In this document: one piece after another, positions 38,656-48,569 of the stretch
How the letters are laid out: the number at the start of each line of letters is the position of its first letter
How positions within the stretch are numbered: the first letter of the stretch is position 1
Source: Rhodanobacter sp.
GTDB taxonomy: Bacteria; Pseudomonadota; Gammaproteobacteria; Xanthomonadales; Rhodanobacteraceae
Assembly: GCA_040371205.1 (NCBI GenBank)
Contig: AP031382.1
Span: forward strand, 923,562-987,561
Direction of reading: 5' to 3'
DNA length: 64,000 bases
The notes under the pieces: generated by a model
Seen by the model: the letters and a program-made list of their open reading frames with translations, nothing else
Databases searched by the model: none
Told to the model about the DNA's origin: nothing
Program-made: the position numbers and the translations under genes

Positions 38656-39105
38656 ATGACCTATCTCTGGATCAAGTCCTTCCACGTGCTGTTCGTGATC
38701 GCCTGGATGGCGGCGGTGTTTTACCTGCCGCGCATCCTGGTGAATGTTGCGGAAGCGGGCGACGCGCCGGCGGTGAGGGCGCGCCTGCTGCTGATGGGGC
38801 GGCGGCTGTACAAGTTCGGCCACATCATGTTCGGCATCGCCTTCGTTTTCGGCCTGCTGCTGTGGCAGGGCTGGCGGCTGTGGCCGGCGGCGTTGCCCGA
38901 CGTGACGGCGGGCATGCACTGGATCGACGCCAAGCTGACCCTGGTGGCGCTGTTGCTGGTCTATTTCGTGTGGACGGGCCGGGCGGTCAAGCGCTGCGAG
39001 AAGGGTGGCACGCTGCCGTCGCCGAAGGCGCTGCGCTGGCTCAACGAATTGCCGGTGCTGCTGCTGCTGGGCGTGATCTTCCTGGTGCTGGCCAGGCCGT
39101 TCTGA
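38656..39105 (+). CDS. HemJ-like protoporphyrinogen oxidase / CopD family membrane protein
   Basis: 149-residue, four-helix membrane protein of the HemJ (UPF0093) type. The diagnostic N-terminal stretch YLWIKSFHVLFVIAWMAAVF has the conserved His, YLPRILV follows, and the conserved Lys is in IDAKLTLV. HemJ oxidises protoporphyrinogen IX to protoporphyrin IX in bacteria lacking HemG and HemY. The start ATG at 38656 gives the standard N-terminus. Annotation pipelines may call it CopD family. No other haem gene is adjacent, so the function rests on similarity alone. Confidence 0.78.
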   Translation: MTYLWIKSFHVLFVIAWMAAVFYLPRILVNVAEAGDAPAVRARLLLMGRRLYKFGHIMFGIAFVFGLLLWQGWRLWPAALPDVTAGMHWIDAKLTLVALLLVYFVWTGRAVKRCEKGGTLPSPKALRWLNELPVLLLLGVIFLVLARPF

Positions 39106-39116
39106 GCGCCGGCGCG

Positions 39117-40124
39117 TTATCGCTTGAAATACGCGCGATACCACGTCACGAAGCGTTCCACGCCTTCCTCGATGGAAGTGTCGGGCGCATAGCCCACGTC
39201 GCGGCGCAGCGCCGATACGTCGGCCCAGGTGTCCGGCACGTCGCCGGGCTGCATCGGCAGCAGGTTTTTCTCCACCGTGCGGCCGAGGTGCTGCTCCAGC
39301 AGTTCGATGAAGCGCAGCAGTTGTACTGGCTGATCGTTGCCGATGTTGTAGACGCGCCAGGGCGCATTCGAGGTGCCGGGATTGGGCGATTGCGCGTCGT
39401 AGGCCGGGTCGGGCGTGGCCGGATGGTCGAGCGTGCGGATCACGCCTTCCACGATGTCGTCGACGTAGGTGAAGTCGCGGCTGTGGTGGCCGAAGTTGAA
39501 CACGTCGATGGCCTCGCCGCGGCTGATGCGGTCGGCGAACAGCATCGGCGACATGTCCGGCCGACCCCACGGCCCGTAGACGGTGAAGAAGCGCAGGCCG
39601 GTGGTGGGCAGGCCGTAGAGATGGCTGTAGCTGTGCGCCATCAGTTCGTTGGCTTTCTTGGTGGCGGCGTACAGGCTCACCGGATGATCCACCGCGTCCT
39701 CCACCGCGAACGGCAGCTTGCGGTTGGCGCCGTAGACTGAACTGGAAGACGCGTAGACCAGATGTTCGACGCCGCCGTGGCGGCAGGCTTCCAGGATGTT
39801 GCCGAAGCCGACCAGGTTGCTCTGCACGTAGGCCTGCGGGTTCGTCAGCGAGTAGCGCACGCCGGCCTGCGCGGCCAGGTTCACTACGCGCTGCGGCTTG
39901 AAGCCGGCGAAGGCGTCGTTGACCGCGGCGGCATCGGCCAGGTCGGCGCGGCAGTGGGTGTAGCCGGCGTGGTCGGCGAAGCGGGCCAGGCGCGCTTCCT
40001 TCAGCGTCGGATCGTAGTAATCGTTATGGTTGTCGATGCCCAGCACTTCGTCGCCGCGCGCCAGCAGGCGCTCGGCCAGGGCGGCGCCGATGAAGCCGGC
40101 GGTGCCGGTGACGAGGATGCGCAT
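39117..40124 (-). CDS. NAD-dependent UDP-sugar epimerase, probably UDP-glucuronate 4-epimerase
   Basis: 335-residue extended SDR. It has NAD site [16 protein letters not shown], the [10 protein letters not shown] loop typical of UDP-glucuronate epimerases, the catalytic Ser/Thr region ([16 protein letters not shown]) and Tyr-x-x-x-Lys in YAATKKANE, then [13 protein letters not shown]. It makes UDP-galacturonate for surface polysaccharides in the best-matching subfamily. The start ATG at 40124 puts MRILVTG first. It is convergent with the HemJ-like gene and stands alone with no glycosyltransferases nearby. Confidence 0.88.
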   Translation of the reverse strand: MRILVTGTAGFIGAALAERLLARGDEVLGIDNHNDYYDPTLKEARLARFADHAGYTHCRADLADAAAVNDAFAGFKPQRVVNLAAQAGVRYSLTNPQAYVQSNLVGFGNILEACRHGGVEHLVYASSSSVYGANRKLPFAVEDAVDHPVSLYAATKKANELMAHSYSHLYGLPTTGLRFFTVYGPWGRPDMSPMLFADRISRGEAIDVFNFGHHSRDFTYVDDIVEGVIRTLDHPATPDPAYDAQSPNPGTSNAPWRVYNIGNDQPVQLLRFIELLEQHLGRTVEKNLLPMQPGDVPDTWADVSALRRDVGYAPDTSIEEGVERFVTWYRAYFKR

Positions 40125-40267
40125 GGCTTTGTTCCTTCGCGGAGAGAGTGTCATTCTAGCCGGCGTGGCATGGCTCGATTGGCGGCGCGAGCGGCGCTAG
40201 ACTATGCGCCAAGCAGGTTTCCCGAAGACGAGGTGGCCCGTGCGCAAGCGCCGGCCGAGTGTGCGAC

Positions 40268-40294
40268 ATGTCCACTAGCAACCGCCCACGCTGA
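40268..40294 (+). other. Possible 8-codon leader ORF before thrS attenuator
   Basis: ATG TCC ACT AGC AAC CGC CCA CGC TGA encodes MSTSNRPR and ends 26 bp before the thrS-proximal hairpin. It has only one Thr codon and a weak ribosome-binding site, so a role as an attenuator leader peptide is speculative. Confidence 0.15.
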
Positions 40295-40320
40295 TTTCTT
40301 GCCGAGCCCAACCTTGTCCC

Positions 40321-40342
40321 AAAGGCGCCTTGGCGCCTTTTT
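40321..40342 (+). terminator. Terminator/attenuator 20 bp before thrS
   Basis: AAAGGCGCC (40321-40329) and GGCGCCTTT (40332-40340) form a perfect 9-bp stem continuing into TTCGTTTTG. It lies between the start of the divergent epimerase gene and thrS, so no coding transcript ends here. An attenuator for the thrS operon is the simplest reading. Confidence 0.7.
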
Positions 40343-40361
40343 CGTTTTGCAGAGAATATCC

Positions 40362-42263
40362 ATGATCGAGATCACGCTACCCGACGGCAGCAAGCGCCCG
40401 TTCGACCATCCCGTGTCCGTGCAGGACGTGGCGGCCTCCATCGGGGCCGGCCTGGCCAAGGCCACCCTGGCCGGCAAGGTGGACGGCAAGCTGGTGGATG
40501 CCAGTTTCCCCATCACGCACGACGCCAGCCTCGAGATCGTCACCGAGAAAAGCCCCGAGGCGCTGGAGATCCTGCGCCACTCCACCGCGCACCTGCTGGC
40601 GCAGGCCGTGCAGCGGCTGTATCCGGGCGCGCAGGTCACGATCGGCCCGGTGATCGACAACGGCTTCTATTACGACTTCGCCTACGAGCGCCCGTTCACA
40701 CCCGACGATCTGGCGAAGATCGAGGCAGAGATGGAGAAGATCGTCAAGGAAGCGCTGCCGGTGACGCGCAGCGTGAAGTCGCGCGACGACGCGGTGGCGT
40801 TCTTCCGTGGCCTGGGCGAGAACTACAAGGCCGAGATCATCGAAAGCATCCCGGCCAACGAGGAGCTGTCGCTGTATTCGCAGGGCGAATTCACCGACCT
40901 GTGCCGCGGCCCGCACGTGCCCAACACCGGCAAGCTGCGCGCGTTCAAGCTGATGAAGGTGGCCGGTGCGTATTGGCGCGGCGATTCCAACAACGCGATG
41001 CTGACGCGCATCTACGGCACGGCCTGGCTCAGCGACAAGGACCTCAAGGCCTACCTGCACCAGCTGGAAGAAGCGGAGAAGCGCGACCACCGCAAGATCG
41101 GCAAGGCGCTCGACCTGTTCCACCAGCAGGAGGAAGGCCCGGGCATGGTGTTCTGGCACCCGCGCGGCTGGGCGATCTGGCAGCAGGTGGAGCAGTACAT
41201 GCGCGGCGTCTACCGCAAGAGCGGCTACCAGGAAGTGCGTTGCCCGCAGGTGCTGGACGTGTCGCTGTGGAAGAAGTCCGGCCACTGGGACAACTACCAG
41301 GAGAACATGTTCTTCACCGAGTCGGAGAAGCACGTGTTCGCGCTGAAGCCGATGAACTGCCCTGGCCATGTCCAGGTGTTCAACACCGGCCTGCACAGCT
41401 ACCGCGAGCTGCCGGTGCGCTACGGCGAGTTCGGCGGCTGCCACCGCAACGAACCTTCGGGCGCCCTGCACGGCATCATGCGCGTGCGCGCGTTCACCCA
41501 GGACGACGGCCACATCTTCTGCACGCCCGAGCAGATCGAGCCGGAGGTGACGGCCTTCCACGCCCAGGCGATGAAGGTCTACGCGGACTTCGGCTTCGAC
41601 AACATCGCGCTGAAGATCGCGTTGCGCCCGGACAAGCGCATCGGCTCCGAGGAAGTCTGGGACAAGGCCGAGGACGCGTTGCGCGCCGCGCTGCACGCCG
41701 CCGGCGTGGAGTGGGAGGAGCTGCCGGGCGAGGGCGCCTTCTACGGCCCCAAGATCGAGTACCACATGAAGGACTCGATCGGCCGCGCCTGGCAGGTCGG
41801 CACCATGCAGGTGGATTTCATGATGCCAGAGCGCCTGGGCGCCGAATACGTCGACGAGCACAGCCAGCGCCGGCATCCGGTGATGCTGCACCGGGCCATC
41901 GTCGGTTCGATGGAGCGCTTCATCGGCATCCTGATCGAGCACCATGCCGGCCTGCTGCCGCCGTGGCTGGCGCCGGTTCAGGCGATGGTGTTCAGCATCA
42001 CCGACGCACAGTCGGATTACGTCCGCGAAGTCGCGCAAACCCTTGTCGACAAAGGTTTCCGGGTCGAGGCGGATTTGCGCAACGAGAAGGTCGGCTATAA
42101 AATCCGCGAGCATACGTTGCAGAAAGTGCCCTACCTGCTTGTCGTCGGTGATCGCGAGAAGGAGTCCGGGGCGGTTTCCGTGCGTACCCGATCGGGCGAA
42201 GACCTGGGCAGCATGCCGCTGGCCAGCTTCATCGAACGGTTGGAAGCCGAAACACGGCGTTGA
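40362..42263 (+). CDS. thrS: Threonyl-tRNA synthetase
   Basis: Class II synthetase charging tRNA-Thr, with editing of Ser. 633 residues. N-terminal TGS domain ([21 protein letters not shown]), editing domain with [11 protein letters not shown], catalytic core with zinc ligand in [10 protein letters not shown], motif 2 region [18 protein letters not shown], and a C-terminal anticodon domain. The start is ATG at 40362 ([11 protein letters not shown]). First gene of the operon, with a hairpin terminator just upstream. Confidence 0.97.
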   Translation: MIEITLPDGSKRPFDHPVSVQDVAASIGAGLAKATLAGKVDGKLVDASFPITHDASLEIVTEKSPEALEILRHSTAHLLAQAVQRLYPGAQVTIGPVIDNGFYYDFAYERPFTPDDLAKIEAEMEKIVKEALPVTRSVKSRDDAVAFFRGLGENYKAEIIESIPANEELSLYSQGEFTDLCRGPHVPNTGKLRAFKLMKVAGAYWRGDSNNAMLTRIYGTAWLSDKDLKAYLHQLEEAEKRDHRKIGKALDLFHQQEEGPGMVFWHPRGWAIWQQVEQYMRGVYRKSGYQEVRCPQVLDVSLWKKSGHWDNYQENMFFTESEKHVFALKPMNCPGHVQVFNTGLHSYRELPVRYGEFGGCHRNEPSGALHGIMRVRAFTQDDGHIFCTPEQIEPEVTAFHAQAMKVYADFGFDNIALKIALRPDKRIGSEEVWDKAEDALRAALHAAGVEWEELPGEGAFYGPKIEYHMKDSIGRAWQVGTMQVDFMMPERLGAEYVDEHSQRRHPVMLHRAIVGSMERFIGILIEHHAGLLPPWLAPVQAMVFSITDAQSDYVREVAQTLVDKGFRVEADLRNEKVGYKIREHTLQKVPYLLVVGDREKESGAVSVRTRSGEDLGSMPLASFIERLEAETRR

Positions 42264-42426
42264 AACATGGGACAACAGGCAGGCCATGGATGGTCTGCCA
42301 GCGAAAACGGCCTCGTGAGGCCGGTTTCGTCGGAGCCGGACTCGGCATGTGCCGGATCAGGCGAGCCGAAAAAACGCGGGAAAGCGCTTTTCGGCATATT
42401 GATAAATACTTCTGGAGGATAGTGGT

Positions 42427-42954
42427 ATCGCCACTACAGAAACCAAGGGCAACCGCCGCAACCATGAGATCCGCGTACCGCGCGTGCGCGTGATCGGACC
42501 GGATTCCGAGCAGCTCGGCATCCTGACCCGCGACGAGGCGCTGCGCGCCGCCGAAGAGGCCGGCCTCGACCTGGTCGAGATCCAGCCGAACGGCGATCCG
42601 CCGGTCTGCCGCATCATGGACTACGGCAAGTTCAAGTTCGAAGCCCAGAAGAAGGCGCAGGCCGCCAAGAAGAAGCAGAAGCAGGTCGAGATCAAGGAAG
42701 TGAAGTTCCGTCCGGTCACGGACGTGGGCGACTACGAGATCAAACTGCGCAACATGCTTCGCTTCCTGGAGGAAGGCGACAAGGTCAAGGTCACCATCCG
42801 CTTCCGCGGACGCGAGATGTCGCACCAGGACTTGGGCCAGGAAATGGCCAAGCGCATCCAGGCTGACATCGGCGAGAACGGCCAGGTGGAGTCCTTCCCG
42901 CGTCTGGAAGGCCGCCAGATGGTCATGATGATCGGCCCCAAGAAGAAGCAGTAA
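42427..42954 (+). CDS. infC: Translation initiation factor IF-3, AUC start
   Basis: Discriminates start codons and blocks subunit joining. The conserved N-terminus ([21 protein letters not shown]) reads back in frame to ATC at 42427, with a perfect GGAGG Shine-Dalgarno 8 nt upstream (42414-42418) and no ATG or GTG available in that position; this gives 175 residues. Non-AUG starts (AUU in E. coli, AUC or AUA elsewhere) are the known basis of infC autoregulation. A GTG at 42484 exists but would remove conserved residues. It ends in PKKKQ. Confidence 0.93.
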   Translation: MATTETKGNRRNHEIRVPRVRVIGPDSEQLGILTRDEALRAAEEAGLDLVEIQPNGDPPVCRIMDYGKFKFEAQKKAQAAKKKQKQVEIKEVKFRPVTDVGDYEIKLRNMLRFLEEGDKVKVTIRFRGREMSHQDLGQEMAKRIQADIGENGQVESFPRLEGRQMVMMIGPKKKQ

Positions 42955-42960
42955 GGCGAG

Positions 42961-42980
42961 CGGCGGCCTGCGGGCCGCCG
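42961..42980 (+). other. Hairpin after infC
   Basis: CGGCGGCC (42961-42968) and GGCCGCCG (42973-42980) around TGCG, no U-run. It lies in the 232-bp infC-rpmI spacer, where a TACAAT -10-like hexamer (43047-43052) also occurs. In E. coli this region carries the L20-binding control site for rpmI-rplT; I cannot confirm a pseudoknot here. Confidence 0.4.
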
Positions 42981-43186
42981 TTCCGCTTGCGGGCGACCGG
43001 GTTCGGAAAGCCGCGCCACAGGCTGGCGCCAGCCTTCTTTTCCCCGTACAATCGTCCGTTCGACCCGCCAGGAAGGGTCGTGAACCGATGTCGGCAGGAT
43101 GGAAAGCGTGGCCTTGCGGCTGCCGCCGAATCAGTCAGAAACCGGCTGCTCTTGCACAGAGCGCAGCCTCATCAAGGAGCATCCAG

Positions 43187-43384
43187 ATGCCCAAGATCAA
43201 GACCAACCGGGCGGCGGCGAAGCGTTTTCGCAAGACCGCTTCCGGCAAGTTCAAGGCCGGTCACGCCTTCAAGTCGCACATCCTGACCAAGAAGTCGACC
43301 AAGCGTAAGCGCAACCTGCGCGCCACCAACCACGTCAAGGCGTGCGACACCAAGGGTGTGGCGCGCATGTTGCCGTATCTCTGA
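43187..43384 (+). CDS. rpmI: 50S ribosomal protein L35
   Basis: 65-residue basic protein, [23 protein letters not shown], ending GVARMLPYL; standard bL35. The ATG at 43187 follows AAGGAG 9 nt upstream. Next to rplT as always. Confidence 0.97.
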   Translation: MPKIKTNRAAAKRFRKTASGKFKAGHAFKSHILTKKSTKRKRNLRATNHVKACDTKGVARMLPYL

Positions 43385-43401
43385 ACCGGGAGGACTAGAC
43401 C

Positions 43402-43761
43402 ATGGCTCGTGTCAAGCGTGGCGTTACCGCCCGTCGTCGTCACAAGAAGATCATCGGCCGCGCGAAGGGTTACTACAACGCCCGCCGCAAGGTCTTCCGC
43501 GTTGCCAACCAGGCCGTCATCAAGGCCGGCCAGTACGCGTACATCGGCCGCAAGCAGAAGAAGCGCCAGTTCCGCGCCCTGTGGATCGTGCGCATCAACG
43601 CGGCCGCCCGTCAGTTCGGCCTGTCCTACAGCCGCCTGATCAATGGCCTGTCCAAGGCCGGCATCACGGTCGACCGCAAGGTGCTGGCCGACATCGCCGT
43701 CCACGACATCAAGGCTTTTGGCGCGATCGCGGAAAAGGCGAAGGCCAGTCTGGCCGCTTGA
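43402..43761 (+). CDS. rplT: 50S ribosomal protein L20
   Basis: 119-residue bL20: basic N-terminal extension ([19 protein letters not shown]) and globular C-terminal domain ([19 protein letters not shown]). Needed early in 50S assembly and, in E. coli, the autoregulator of rpmI-rplT. Confidence 0.97.
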   Translation: MARVKRGVTARRRHKKIIGRAKGYYNARRKVFRVANQAVIKAGQYAYIGRKQKKRQFRALWIVRINAAARQFGLSYSRLINGLSKAGITVDRKVLADIAVHDIKAFGAIAEKAKASLAA

Positions 43762-43775
43762 TCGTCGCTCACTGA

Positions 43776-44855
<1,080 letters not shown>

Positions 44856-44876
44856 ACGCGGCAGGAACCGATACGC

Positions 44877-47267
44877 ATGAAATTCTCCGAGAACTGGCTG
44901 CGTCACCATGTGCCGACCAAGGCGTCGCGCGACGAGCTTTCCGCGACGCTCACCGCGATCGGCCTTGAGGTCGAGGACGTTACGGCGCTGGGCGATTCGC
45001 TCGACGGCGTGATCGTGGCGCGTATCGTCAGCGCGCAGAAGCATCCCGAAGCGGACCGTCTGCAGGTGTGCGAGGTCGACACCGGCAAGGGCCTCGTGCA
45101 GATCGTGTGCGGTGCGCCGAATGCGCGTGCCGGCCTGGTCGCACCGCTGGCCGCCGTTGGCGCCAGCCTGCCCGGCGGCATCGCCATCAAGGCGGCCAAG
45201 CTGCGCGGCGTCGAGTCGTTCGGCATGTTGTGCTCGGCCAAGGAACTGGGCATCGATGCGGACGCCTCGGGCCTGCTCGAACTGCCGGCCGACGCCCCGG
45301 TGGGGACGCCGTTGGCGGACTATCTCGGCCTGCCGGACGCCAGCATCGAGATCAAGCTCACGCCCAATCGCGCCGACTGCTTCAGCGTGCGCGGCATCGC
45401 GTTCGACGTGGCTGCCGCGCTGGGCGGCGAGGTGCGTGCGCTCGACACGACGCCGGTGCCCGCCGGCAGCGCTGCCACGATGGACGTCGCCCTTGAGGCC
45501 GGTGCGCGCGTGCCGCGTTTTGCCGGCCGCGTGATCGAAGGCGTTAATGCCCAGGCGGCAACGCCGGTGTGGATGGCCGAACGCCTGCGCCGCAGCGGCC
45601 TGCGCCCGATCAGCTTCCTGGTCGACGTCACCCAATACGTGATGCTGGAACTCGGCCAGCCGATGCACGCCTTTGACAAGGACAAGCTCGAAGGCGGGAT
45701 CGTGCTGCGTCCGGCCCGTGCGGGCGAGTCGCTGCAATTGCTCGACGGCCGCAGCGTGGAGCTGGACGCCGATTTCCTCGTCGTCGCGGACAGCCAGGGC
45801 GGCAGCGGCGCGCGTGCCGTGGCGCTGGGCGGCATCATGGGCGGCGCAGACACGCGTGTCACCGACGCCACCCGCAACGTGTTCCTGGAAGCCGCGCACT
45901 GGGTTCCGTCGGCAATCATCGGGCGCAGCCGCCGACTCGGCATGCACACCGACGCCGCGCACCGTTTCGAGCGTGGTGTCGATCCGGGCCTGCCGCCCAT
46001 CGCTATCGAGTACGCCACCCGGCTGATCCTCGACGTGGCCGGCGGCGTGGCCGGCCCGCTGCTCGACGCGACCCTGCCCGGACACCTGCCCGAACCGCAG
46101 CCGATCCTGTTGCGTCGCACGCGGCTGCAGCGTGTGCTCGGCCTGGCGGTGGCCGATGCCGAGGTCGCGCGCATCTTCACCGCGCTGGGCATGCGGGTCG
46201 AATCCGTGGCGGAAGGCTGGCAAGTCACCGCGCCCAGCCGCCGTTTCGACATCGAGCGCGAGGAGGACCTGATCGAGGAAGTCGCGCGCATCTTCGGCTA
46301 CGACCGCATTCCCACGGCCACGCCGGCCGGCGCCCTGACGCTGGTCGCCGAGCCGGAAGCGCGCATCGGCGAACTGGCGTTGCGCGAGCAACTCGCCGCG
46401 CGCGGCTACTACGAGGCGGTGAACCTCTCCTTCGTGCCGGCCGAGCTGCTGGCGCGCTGGGGGCTGGCCGGGCAGGGCGTGCCGCTGGCCAATCCGCTGT
46501 CCGCCGATCTGGCGGTGATGCGGCCTTCGCTGCTGCCGGGCCTGGTGGAGGCTTTGCGCCACAACCGCGCACGCCAGCAGGAGCGGGTGCGCCTGTTCGA
46601 GCTTGCCCGCGTGTTCGCGGCCGGCAACCCGCCGGTAGAGACCCCGAGCCTCGCCATCGCCGCATGCGGCAGAGCGCATGTGGAACAGTGGGGCGAACCC
46701 TCGCGCGCGCTGGATTTCTTCGATCTCAAGGGCGATCTCGACGCCTTGCTCGCCTGGGGCGGCGAGCCGCAGCGCTGGACCGTGCACGCCGACGGACTGC
46801 CGTCCTGGCTGCACCCCGGCCGCGGTGCCCGGCTCGCCCGCGACGGCGAGACGGCGGGCTGGCTGGGCACCCTGCACCCGCAACTGGCCAAGGCGCTGGA
46901 CCTGGGGCCCGACGTGCACGTGCTGGAACTGGCGCTGGACCCATTGCTGGCCCGCCGCCTGCCGAGGGCGCTGCCGGTGGCCCGTTTCCCCTCGGTGCGC
47001 CGGGACATTGCCGTCGAGGTGCCGGAAGAGGCGACCTGGTCACGGATCGGCGAGGTGGTCCGGAGCAGCCTGGGCGAGGTGCTGGCGGAACTGCGGCTGT
47101 TCGACCGTTACAGCGGCAAGGGGGTCGAAGCGGGCCGAAAAAGTCTCGCTATGGGCTTGATTTTGCAGGATGCTTCACGCACCCTTACCGACGAGGACGC
47201 AGACCATTGCGTGCGGCAGGTCATCGCCGCATTGGAACAAACGTGCAAGGCCAAGTTGCGAGGATGA
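44877..47267 (+). CDS. pheT: Phenylalanyl-tRNA synthetase beta subunit
   Basis: 796 residues, normal length. N-terminal [11 protein letters not shown], tRNA-binding OB domain ([21 protein letters not shown]), B3/B4 editing region ([16 protein letters not shown]), B5 helix-turn-helix and C-terminal anticodon-binding FDX domain ([14 protein letters not shown]). It starts 21 bp after pheS and ends one base before ihfA. Confidence 0.97.
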   Translation: MKFSENWLRHHVPTKASRDELSATLTAIGLEVEDVTALGDSLDGVIVARIVSAQKHPEADRLQVCEVDTGKGLVQIVCGAPNARAGLVAPLAAVGASLPGGIAIKAAKLRGVESFGMLCSAKELGIDADASGLLELPADAPVGTPLADYLGLPDASIEIKLTPNRADCFSVRGIAFDVAAALGGEVRALDTTPVPAGSAATMDVALEAGARVPRFAGRVIEGVNAQAATPVWMAERLRRSGLRPISFLVDVTQYVMLELGQPMHAFDKDKLEGGIVLRPARAGESLQLLDGRSVELDADFLVVADSQGGSGARAVALGGIMGGADTRVTDATRNVFLEAAHWVPSAIIGRSRRLGMHTDAAHRFERGVDPGLPPIAIEYATRLILDVAGGVAGPLLDATLPGHLPEPQPILLRRTRLQRVLGLAVADAEVARIFTALGMRVESVAEGWQVTAPSRRFDIEREEDLIEEVARIFGYDRIPTATPAGALTLVAEPEARIGELALREQLAARGYYEAVNLSFVPAELLARWGLAGQGVPLANPLSADLAVMRPSLLPGLVEALRHNRARQQERVRLFELARVFAAGNPPVETPSLAIAACGRAHVEQWGEPSRALDFFDLKGDLDALLAWGGEPQRWTVHADGLPSWLHPGRGARLARDGETAGWLGTLHPQLAKALDLGPDVHVLELALDPLLARRLPRALPVARFPSVRRDIAVEVPEEATWSRIGEVVRSSLGEVLAELRLFDRYSGKGVEAGRKSLAMGLILQDASRTLTDEDADHCVRQVIAALEQTCKAKLRG

Positions 47268-47268
47268 G

Positions 47269-47568
47269 ATGGCTCTGACCAAGGCGGATATGGCCGAGCG
47301 GCTTTTTCTCGACGTTGGCCTCAACAAGCGGGAAGCCAAGGAATTCGTGGACGCCTGTTTCGAGGTGGTCCGCGAGGCTCTGGAAAGGGGGGAGCAGGTG
47401 AAGCTGTCCGGTTTCGGCAACTTCGACCTGCGCGAGAAGAACCAGCGGCCCGGGCGCAACCCGAAAACCGGCGAGGAGATCCCGATCTCCGCGCGCCGGG
47501 TGGTGACGTTCCGGCCGGGTCAGAAACTCAAGGTGCGAGTCGAGGGTTATGCTGGACCAAGGGAATAA
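47269..47568 (+). CDS. ihfA: Integration host factor alpha subunit
   Basis: 99-residue DNA-bending protein of the HU/IHF fold. It has [34 protein letters not shown] and the beta-arm with Pro in [10 protein letters not shown]. Spacing to pheT is one base, and the MerR-like gene starts 20 bp before its stop; this ihfA-merR overlap is conserved in gammaproteobacteria. Confidence 0.97.
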   Translation: MALTKADMAERLFLDVGLNKREAKEFVDACFEVVREALERGEQVKLSGFGNFDLREKNQRPGRNPKTGEEIPISARRVVTFRPGQKLKVRVEGYAGPRE

Positions 47569-47905
47569 CACCGAACTGCCGCCCATCCCGGCCAAACGCT
47601 ACTTCACCATCGGCGAAGTGGGCGAGCTGTGCGGCGTGAAGCCGCACGTGCTGCGCTACTGGGAGCAGGAGTTCCCGGCACTGAACCCGGTGAAGCGCCG
47701 CGGCAACCGCCGCTACTACCAGCGCCACGACGTGCTGATGATCCGCCAGATCCGTGCGCTGCTGTACGAGGAAGGCTTCACCATCACCGGCGCCCGCGCA
47801 CGGCTGGAAGGCCCGCAGGCGCGCGTCGAGGCAAGCATCTCGCACCAGATCGTGCATCAGGTACGTCTGGAACTGGAAGAAGTTCTGGCCCTGCTGCGCC
47901 GCTGA
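47549..47905 (+). CDS. MerR family transcriptional regulator
   Basis: 118 residues with an N-terminal MerR winged-helix ([41 protein letters not shown]) and a C-terminal dimerisation helix ([10 protein letters not shown]), with no effector-binding cysteines. It belongs to the small MerR-like group fixed downstream of ihfA; targets are unknown. It overlaps ihfA by 20 bp. Confidence 0.92.
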   Translation: MLDQGNNTELPPIPAKRYFTIGEVGELCGVKPHVLRYWEQEFPALNPVKRRGNRRYYQRHDVLMIRQIRALLYEEGFTITGARARLEGPQARVEASISHQIVHQVRLELEEVLALLRR

Positions 47906-47949
47906 GTGCTATAGTTCACGCTTTGCGGCCGCCTGGCCGCGAAGCGCAG

Positions 47950-47972
47950 AAGGCGGCCATGTTGCCGCCTTT
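47950..47972 (+). terminator. Hairpin ending the thrS operon
   Basis: AAGGCGGC (47950-47957) and GCCGCCTT (47964-47971) around CATGTT, followed by TT. It lies 12 bp before tRNA-Pro and downstream of a TATAGT -10-like hexamer (47910-47915), so it may be only a partial terminator. Confidence 0.5.
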
Positions 47973-47983
47973 CAAGTCCAAGT

Positions 47984-48060
47984 CGGGGCGTAGCGCAGCC
48001 TGGTAGCGCATTTGCCTGGGGGGCAAAGGGTCGTCGGTTCGAATCCGGCCGCCCCGACCA
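47984..48060 (+). tRNA. tRNA-Pro (GGG)
   Basis: 77-nt cloverleaf: acceptor CGGGGCG/CGCCCCG, D-arm GCGCAGCCTGGTAGCGC, anticodon stem TTTGC/GCAAA with loop CTGGGGG (anticodon GGG), T-arm CGGTTCGAATCCG, discriminator A and encoded CCA. An integrase-like remnant lies 135 bp downstream, a common arrangement at tRNA attachment sites. Confidence 0.96.
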
Positions 48061-48094
48061 ATTGGATGGCTCCAGGCAACCCTGGATATCCCGG

Positions 48095-48119
48095 AAACCG
48101 CGCCCTGGCGCGGTTTTTT
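48095..48119 (+). terminator. Intrinsic terminator after tRNA-Pro
   Basis: AAACCGCGCC (48095-48104) and GGCGCGGTTT (48107-48116) form a perfect 10-bp stem around CT and run into TTT. Confidence 0.88.
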
Positions 48120-48194
48120 GTTGCAGGCAAGTCACGCAAGGCACCCCGGACGTGTCCGTAAATCCCCCAAATTTGCGGTATGGGAACGGATGCC

Positions 48195-48330
48195 ATGCCG
48201 AAGCTTGCAGACCCGTTGATCTCTTCCGTCGTAGTGAAGGCCAAGCCGCGTGCAGCGCAATGCAAGGTGCACGATGGGCGCAACGCGAGACTACTCGGTA
48301 TCAGACTTCGCCTACGCCGTTGTGCTCCGT
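48195..48330 (+). pseudogene. Decayed N-terminal fragment of a tyrosine integrase
   Basis: The frame from ATG 48195 reads [20 protein letters not shown] and then KVHDGRN, which looks like the first ~35 residues of a DUF4102-type phage/island integrase (MPKLxDPL..., KAKPxxxxYKVxDG). After this the similarity to my mind stops and the frame goes nowhere useful (Arg-rich, ends at 48416). The place, directly behind tRNA-Pro, is where such integrases usually sit. The rest of the spacer up to 48569 is non-coding debris with one hairpin. I cannot see a duplicated tRNA 3' end, so no attR is claimed. Confidence 0.45.
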
Positions 48331-48444
48331 TCTCTGATGGCCCTTCTGCCGCTATCGGGGGAAATTGGCCGGGCTCGAAAAGTTGGTGTCCCCCCACCGA
48401 TTCGCCGAGCGTTTGAGCCGGCGGGTGCCCCTTGCACGGTTCAC

Positions 48445-48466
48445 AGGCCCCCGACAGGGGGCCTTT
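48445..48466 (+). terminator. Hairpin in the tRNA-Pro to clc spacer
   Basis: AGGCCCCC (48445-48452) and GGGGGCCT (48457-48464) around GACA, followed by TT. Possible weak terminator of the decayed element; clc starts about 100 bp later. Confidence 0.45.
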
Positions 48467-48569
48467 CTATTCGGAGATGGGCGAATGCTCTCCCGTTCAT
48501 TTTCCAGCCAGCTACTGCGCCCTAATCCGCGTAGCCTTTCGCGACCTCTTCGCTATTTCGCGAAACCCC

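Noticed and set aside
40155..40361. T-box riboswitch in front of thrS
   Set aside because: No specifier loop, T-box sequence or antiterminator fold is recognisable, and T-boxes are rare outside Gram-positive bacteria. Only a simple terminator hairpin is supported.
48356..48410. Possible tRNA or attR duplicate downstream of tRNA-Pro
   Set aside because: A GGCCGGGCTCGAAAAG stretch and a CCACCGA end looked tRNA-like, but no cloverleaf can be folded and it does not repeat the tRNA-Pro 3' end.
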